Shown here in pieces: positions 61,761 to 64,000 of a DNA stretch of 64,000 nucleotides (positions are counted from its first letter, which is position 1; each line of letters begins with the position of its first letter). This DNA is from CAIZQW01 sp037133395 (lineage in GTDB: Bacteria > Verrucomicrobiota > Kiritimatiellia > RFP12 > UBA1067): the NCBI GenBank assembly GCA_037133395.1, contig JBAXOG010000004.1:1-64000 (forward strand), in the 5' to 3' direction. Made by a program: the position numbers and the translations under genes. The notes under the pieces were generated by a model that saw only the letters and a program-made list of their open reading frames with translations, was not told where the DNA came from and searched no databases.

Positions 61761-64000
61761 ACATCTGCAGATTTTCTATTGTTCGCCCAGTTGCCACCAT
61801 CGTGCTGATCTTAATTTTGATGGTGTTCGGAGGCATCTCGCTGAAACGCCTGACCGTGCGTGAATATCCGGATATCGAAATACCTGTCGTTTCTGTTTCA
61901 ACCACCTACCCGGGTGCGAGTGCTAACGTCATTGAAAGTAAAATCACCCAAATTATCGAAGATACCATCGCGGGGATTGATGGCATTGAAATGATTGAGT
62001 CTTCGAGTAGCGACGGTGAGTCGCGTGTGACAGTAGAATTCGCGATCTCACGGGATATCGATGATGCGGCGAATGATGTGCGTGATCGTGTGTCGCGTGT
62101 GATGAGTGTGTTGCCGGTAGAAGCAGACGCGCCCGTGATTTCCAAAGTAGATGCGGCGACGATGGCCAGCCTAATTATTGGCATCACGAGTACTACGATG
62201 AATAGCATGGAGCTCACCGACTATGCTGATCGCTATTACTCCGACCGCTTTTCGGTGATAGAGGGCGTCGCGAATGTGCGAATTTTTGGTGAGAAGAGAC
62301 AAGCCATGCGTATCTGGTTAAAACCCGAAGCCATGGCGGCACGTAATATCACCTTCGAGGATATTGAAGCGGCCTTGCTCGCAGAGAACGTAGAGTCGCC
62401 AGCCGGTCGCATCGAATCGGTGACGCGGGAATTTATCGTGCGTGTGACGCGTCCCTTTTCAACGGCAGATGAATTTAGCCGGCTTGTCATTAAGCGCCGT
62501 TCCAATGGGGATTTGATTCGCATGCAGGACATTGCGGATGTGCGTTTGGAACCTCGACAGGTGCGTTCCTCCTTTTCTTACTTTGGCAAGGATATGGAGG
62601 GGGTTGGTGGCAATGGTATTGGTTTGGGGCTGTATAAACACTCTAAGGGAAATGCGCTGGTCATTTCCAAGGAATCCACAAAACTGGTGCAAGAGTTGAA
62701 TAAGATTGCGCCACCCGGAGTGAGTCTCTTTGTGCGACGTGACGAAGCTTCATTCATCAATGCGTCCATTAAGGAAGTCAAGGGCTCCCTGCTGGTCTCA
62801 TCAGTCCTTGTCGTCGTGATTATCTTCCTCTTTCTGGGTAATCTCCGTGCTGCGTTGATCCCGTCCATTACCGTTCCAATTTCCTTGGTCTGTTCGTTTA
62901 TGGTGCTCTATGCCTGCGGTTATAGTCTGAACATTTTGACCTTGCTCGCCTTGGTGCTGGCGATCGGTATTGTGGTGGACGATGCCATTGTCGTTTTGGA
63001 GAATGTGCATCGTCGAATCAAAGAGGGGGAACCGCCCATGATCGCTGCTGCGCGCGGCTCATCGCAGGTGCTCCTCGCCGTGCTCGCAACAACGGCTGTA
63101 TTGTTGGCTGTTTTTCTTCCTATTCTGTTATGGCAAGGCAAGGCTGGTAAAATGTTCACGGAGTTTGCTGTTGCGATGAGCGCAGCCGTCGGTTTCTCCG
63201 GCCTCGTGGCTCTCACGCTGACGCCCTTACTCTGTTCGCGATTACTGAAAGCACATGAGGAGGTCTCTCTGACCAGTAGGTGCGTCGATTGGGTGATGAA
63301 GTATCTGGTGTGGGGGTATAGCGCGTTTCTCAGAACCATCACGAAAGTCAAAATTTTCACAGTGCTCGTTTTTGCAACGATCTGTGTTTTTGTTGTCTGG
63401 GGATGGAGAGTGATCCCGACCGAATTTGAACCTGTTGAAGATCGTGGCTTCTTCTATGTCATGATGCAGGCACCGGAGGGGACAGGTTACTACGAGATGA
63501 ATAAGTTGGTTGATAAATTTATTCCAACTTCAATGGCGGCTTTCAACGATAATGAATTGAGATGGGGACTCCTCATTCTGCCCTCGCAACTGGGGAGCGA
63601 GGGAGCGGTGAATAATGCGCGTCTCATCCTAGACTTTACGCCCTGGAGGGAACGTTCACGCAGCAGTATGGAGGTCTTGGATCAAACGCGGCCGCTGCTG
63701 GCAAAGCTCCCAGGCGCTCGCGCCTTGCCCTCTTTACCCTCTGGCATCAGTACGCGCGGCATGCCCGTGCAGTTCGTGATTGGCGGTCCGGATTATAAGG
63801 ATTTGCTGGTTTGGCGCGATAAGTTGATGGAAAAGATTAAAGGGTATCCGGGCTTTTTGGATGTTGATTTCGACTACAAGGAGACCACGCCGCAGTTCCA
63901 TGTGCAGATCAACAAGGATCGTGCGGCTGAGATGGGCGTGTCCACCAAGGCTATCGGCGGCGCATTGGAAACATTGCTGGGTTCCAAGCGCATCACGACC
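61757..64000 (+). CDS. RND efflux pump (AcrB/MexB-like), 5' part
   Basis: The open frame starts at ATG 61757 (overlapping the adaptor stop as ATGA) and runs off the window after 748 codons; typical pumps have about 1030 residues. The N-terminus FSIVRPVATIVLILILMVFG is the first membrane helix. The proton-relay Asp pair is present in IVVDDAIVVLENVHRRI, and the membrane block around LPILLWQGKAGKMFTEFAV is typical. The periplasmic porter motif YPGASANVIESKITQIIED is clear. It is probably a multidrug exporter of the HAE-1 type. Confidence 0.93.
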   Translation, partial: MNICRFSIVRPVATIVLILILMVFGGISLKRLTVREYPDIEIPVVSVSTTYPGASANVIESKITQIIEDTIAGIDGIEMIESSSSDGESRVTVEFAISRDIDDAANDVRDRVSRVMSVLPVEADAPVISKVDAATMASLIIGITSTTMNSMELTDYADRYYSDRFSVIEGVANVRIFGEKRQAMRIWLKPEAMAARNITFEDIEAALLAENVESPAGRIESVTREFIVRVTRPFSTADEFSRLVIKRRSNGDLIRMQDIADVRLEPRQVRSSFSYFGKDMEGVGGNGIGLGLYKHSKGNALVISKESTKLVQELNKIAPPGVSLFVRRDEASFINASIKEVKGSLLVSSVLVVVIIFLFLGNLRAALIPSITVPISLVCSFMVLYACGYSLNILTLLALVLAIGIVVDDAIVVLENVHRRIKEGEPPMIAAARGSSQVLLAVLATTAVLLAVFLPILLWQGKAGKMFTEFAVAMSAAVGFSGLVALTLTPLLCSRLLKAHEEVSLTSRCVDWVMKYLVWGYSAFLRTITKVKIFTVLVFATICVFVVWGWRVIPTEFEPVEDRGFFYVMMQAPEGTGYYEMNKLVDKFIPTSMAAFNDNELRWGLLILPSQLGSEGAVNNARLILDFTPWRERSRSSMEVLDQTRPLLAKLPGARALPSLPSGISTRGMPVQFVIGGPDYKDLLVWRDKLMEKIKGYPGFLDVDFDYKETTPQFHVQINKDRAAEMGVSTKAIGGALETLLGSKRITT

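Overview
The window looks like the chromosome of a Gram-negative, probably anaerobic bacterium of the PVC superphylum, most likely Kiritimatiellota or a close relative. This is inferred from gene content: two DUF2723 membrane proteins, an exosortase-EpsI fusion, very large secreted proteins with calcium-binding-type repeats and a LamG domain, a free-standing four-helix-bundle (S23) gene, RND efflux genes, and siroheme-dependent heme enzymes (AhbC/AhbD type). No rRNA, tRNA or CRISPR array was found, and nothing looks like a prophage or a transposase. Coding density is high, and no gene-free stretch exceeds about 310 bases.

Layout. 1-2748: end of an AhbC/NirJ-like radical SAM gene, an AhbD-like gene and selA. 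2819-13182 (+): DUF2851 protein, metG, a large DUF2723/TPR membrane protein, hexokinase, tilS and a histidine phosphatase. 13163-24066 (-): a surface-glycan and sorting locus (degenerate exosortase, exosortase-EpsI fusion, PglE-like aminotransferase, DUF2723-like protein, PglD-like acetyltransferase, PglC-like phosphoglycosyl transferase), then ridA, folD, an S23 gene framed by inverted repeats, and mutS. 24231-40452 (+): a small lipoprotein, a 3.5-kilo-residue secreted protein and a 1.66-kilo-residue M4 metalloprotease. 40503-42707 (+): M24 peptidase and recA. 42716-46844 (-): the riboflavin operon ribBA-ribH-nusB-ribD-ribE behind an FMN riboswitch. 47149-54333 (+): cysS, tmk, holB, ricT/PSP1, aroQ, a PfkB kinase, a DppC-type permease and a KamA/EpmB-like radical SAM protein. 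54328-56133 (-): a double glycosyltransferase. 56262-64000 (+): LysM lipoprotein, small membrane protein, second LysM lipoprotein, hemB, asparaginyl-tRNA synthetase, then an RND adaptor and an RND pump that runs off the edge.

How the parts fit. PglC, PglD and PglE homologues would build and load a modified amino sugar on a lipid carrier. The DUF2723 proteins are plausible polyprenol-dependent glycosyltransferases, and the exosortase would process exported proteins. HemB (early tetrapyrrole synthesis) and AhbC/AhbD (late steps from siroheme) are parts of one heme route. The riboflavin genes form a complete, feedback-controlled set.

The most unusual signal is the number of small repeat elements. 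Heptamer, octamer and nonamer mini-arrays and GC-rich palindromes lie between genes and also in frame inside genes (metG, a DppC-type permease, a DUF2723 protein, the ribD tail, the ahbC/ahbD junction). They appear to supply stop codons, start regions and linker peptides. The next best signals are the catalytically dead exosortase paralogue beside an intact one, and the S23 cassette with near-perfect terminal inverted repeats.
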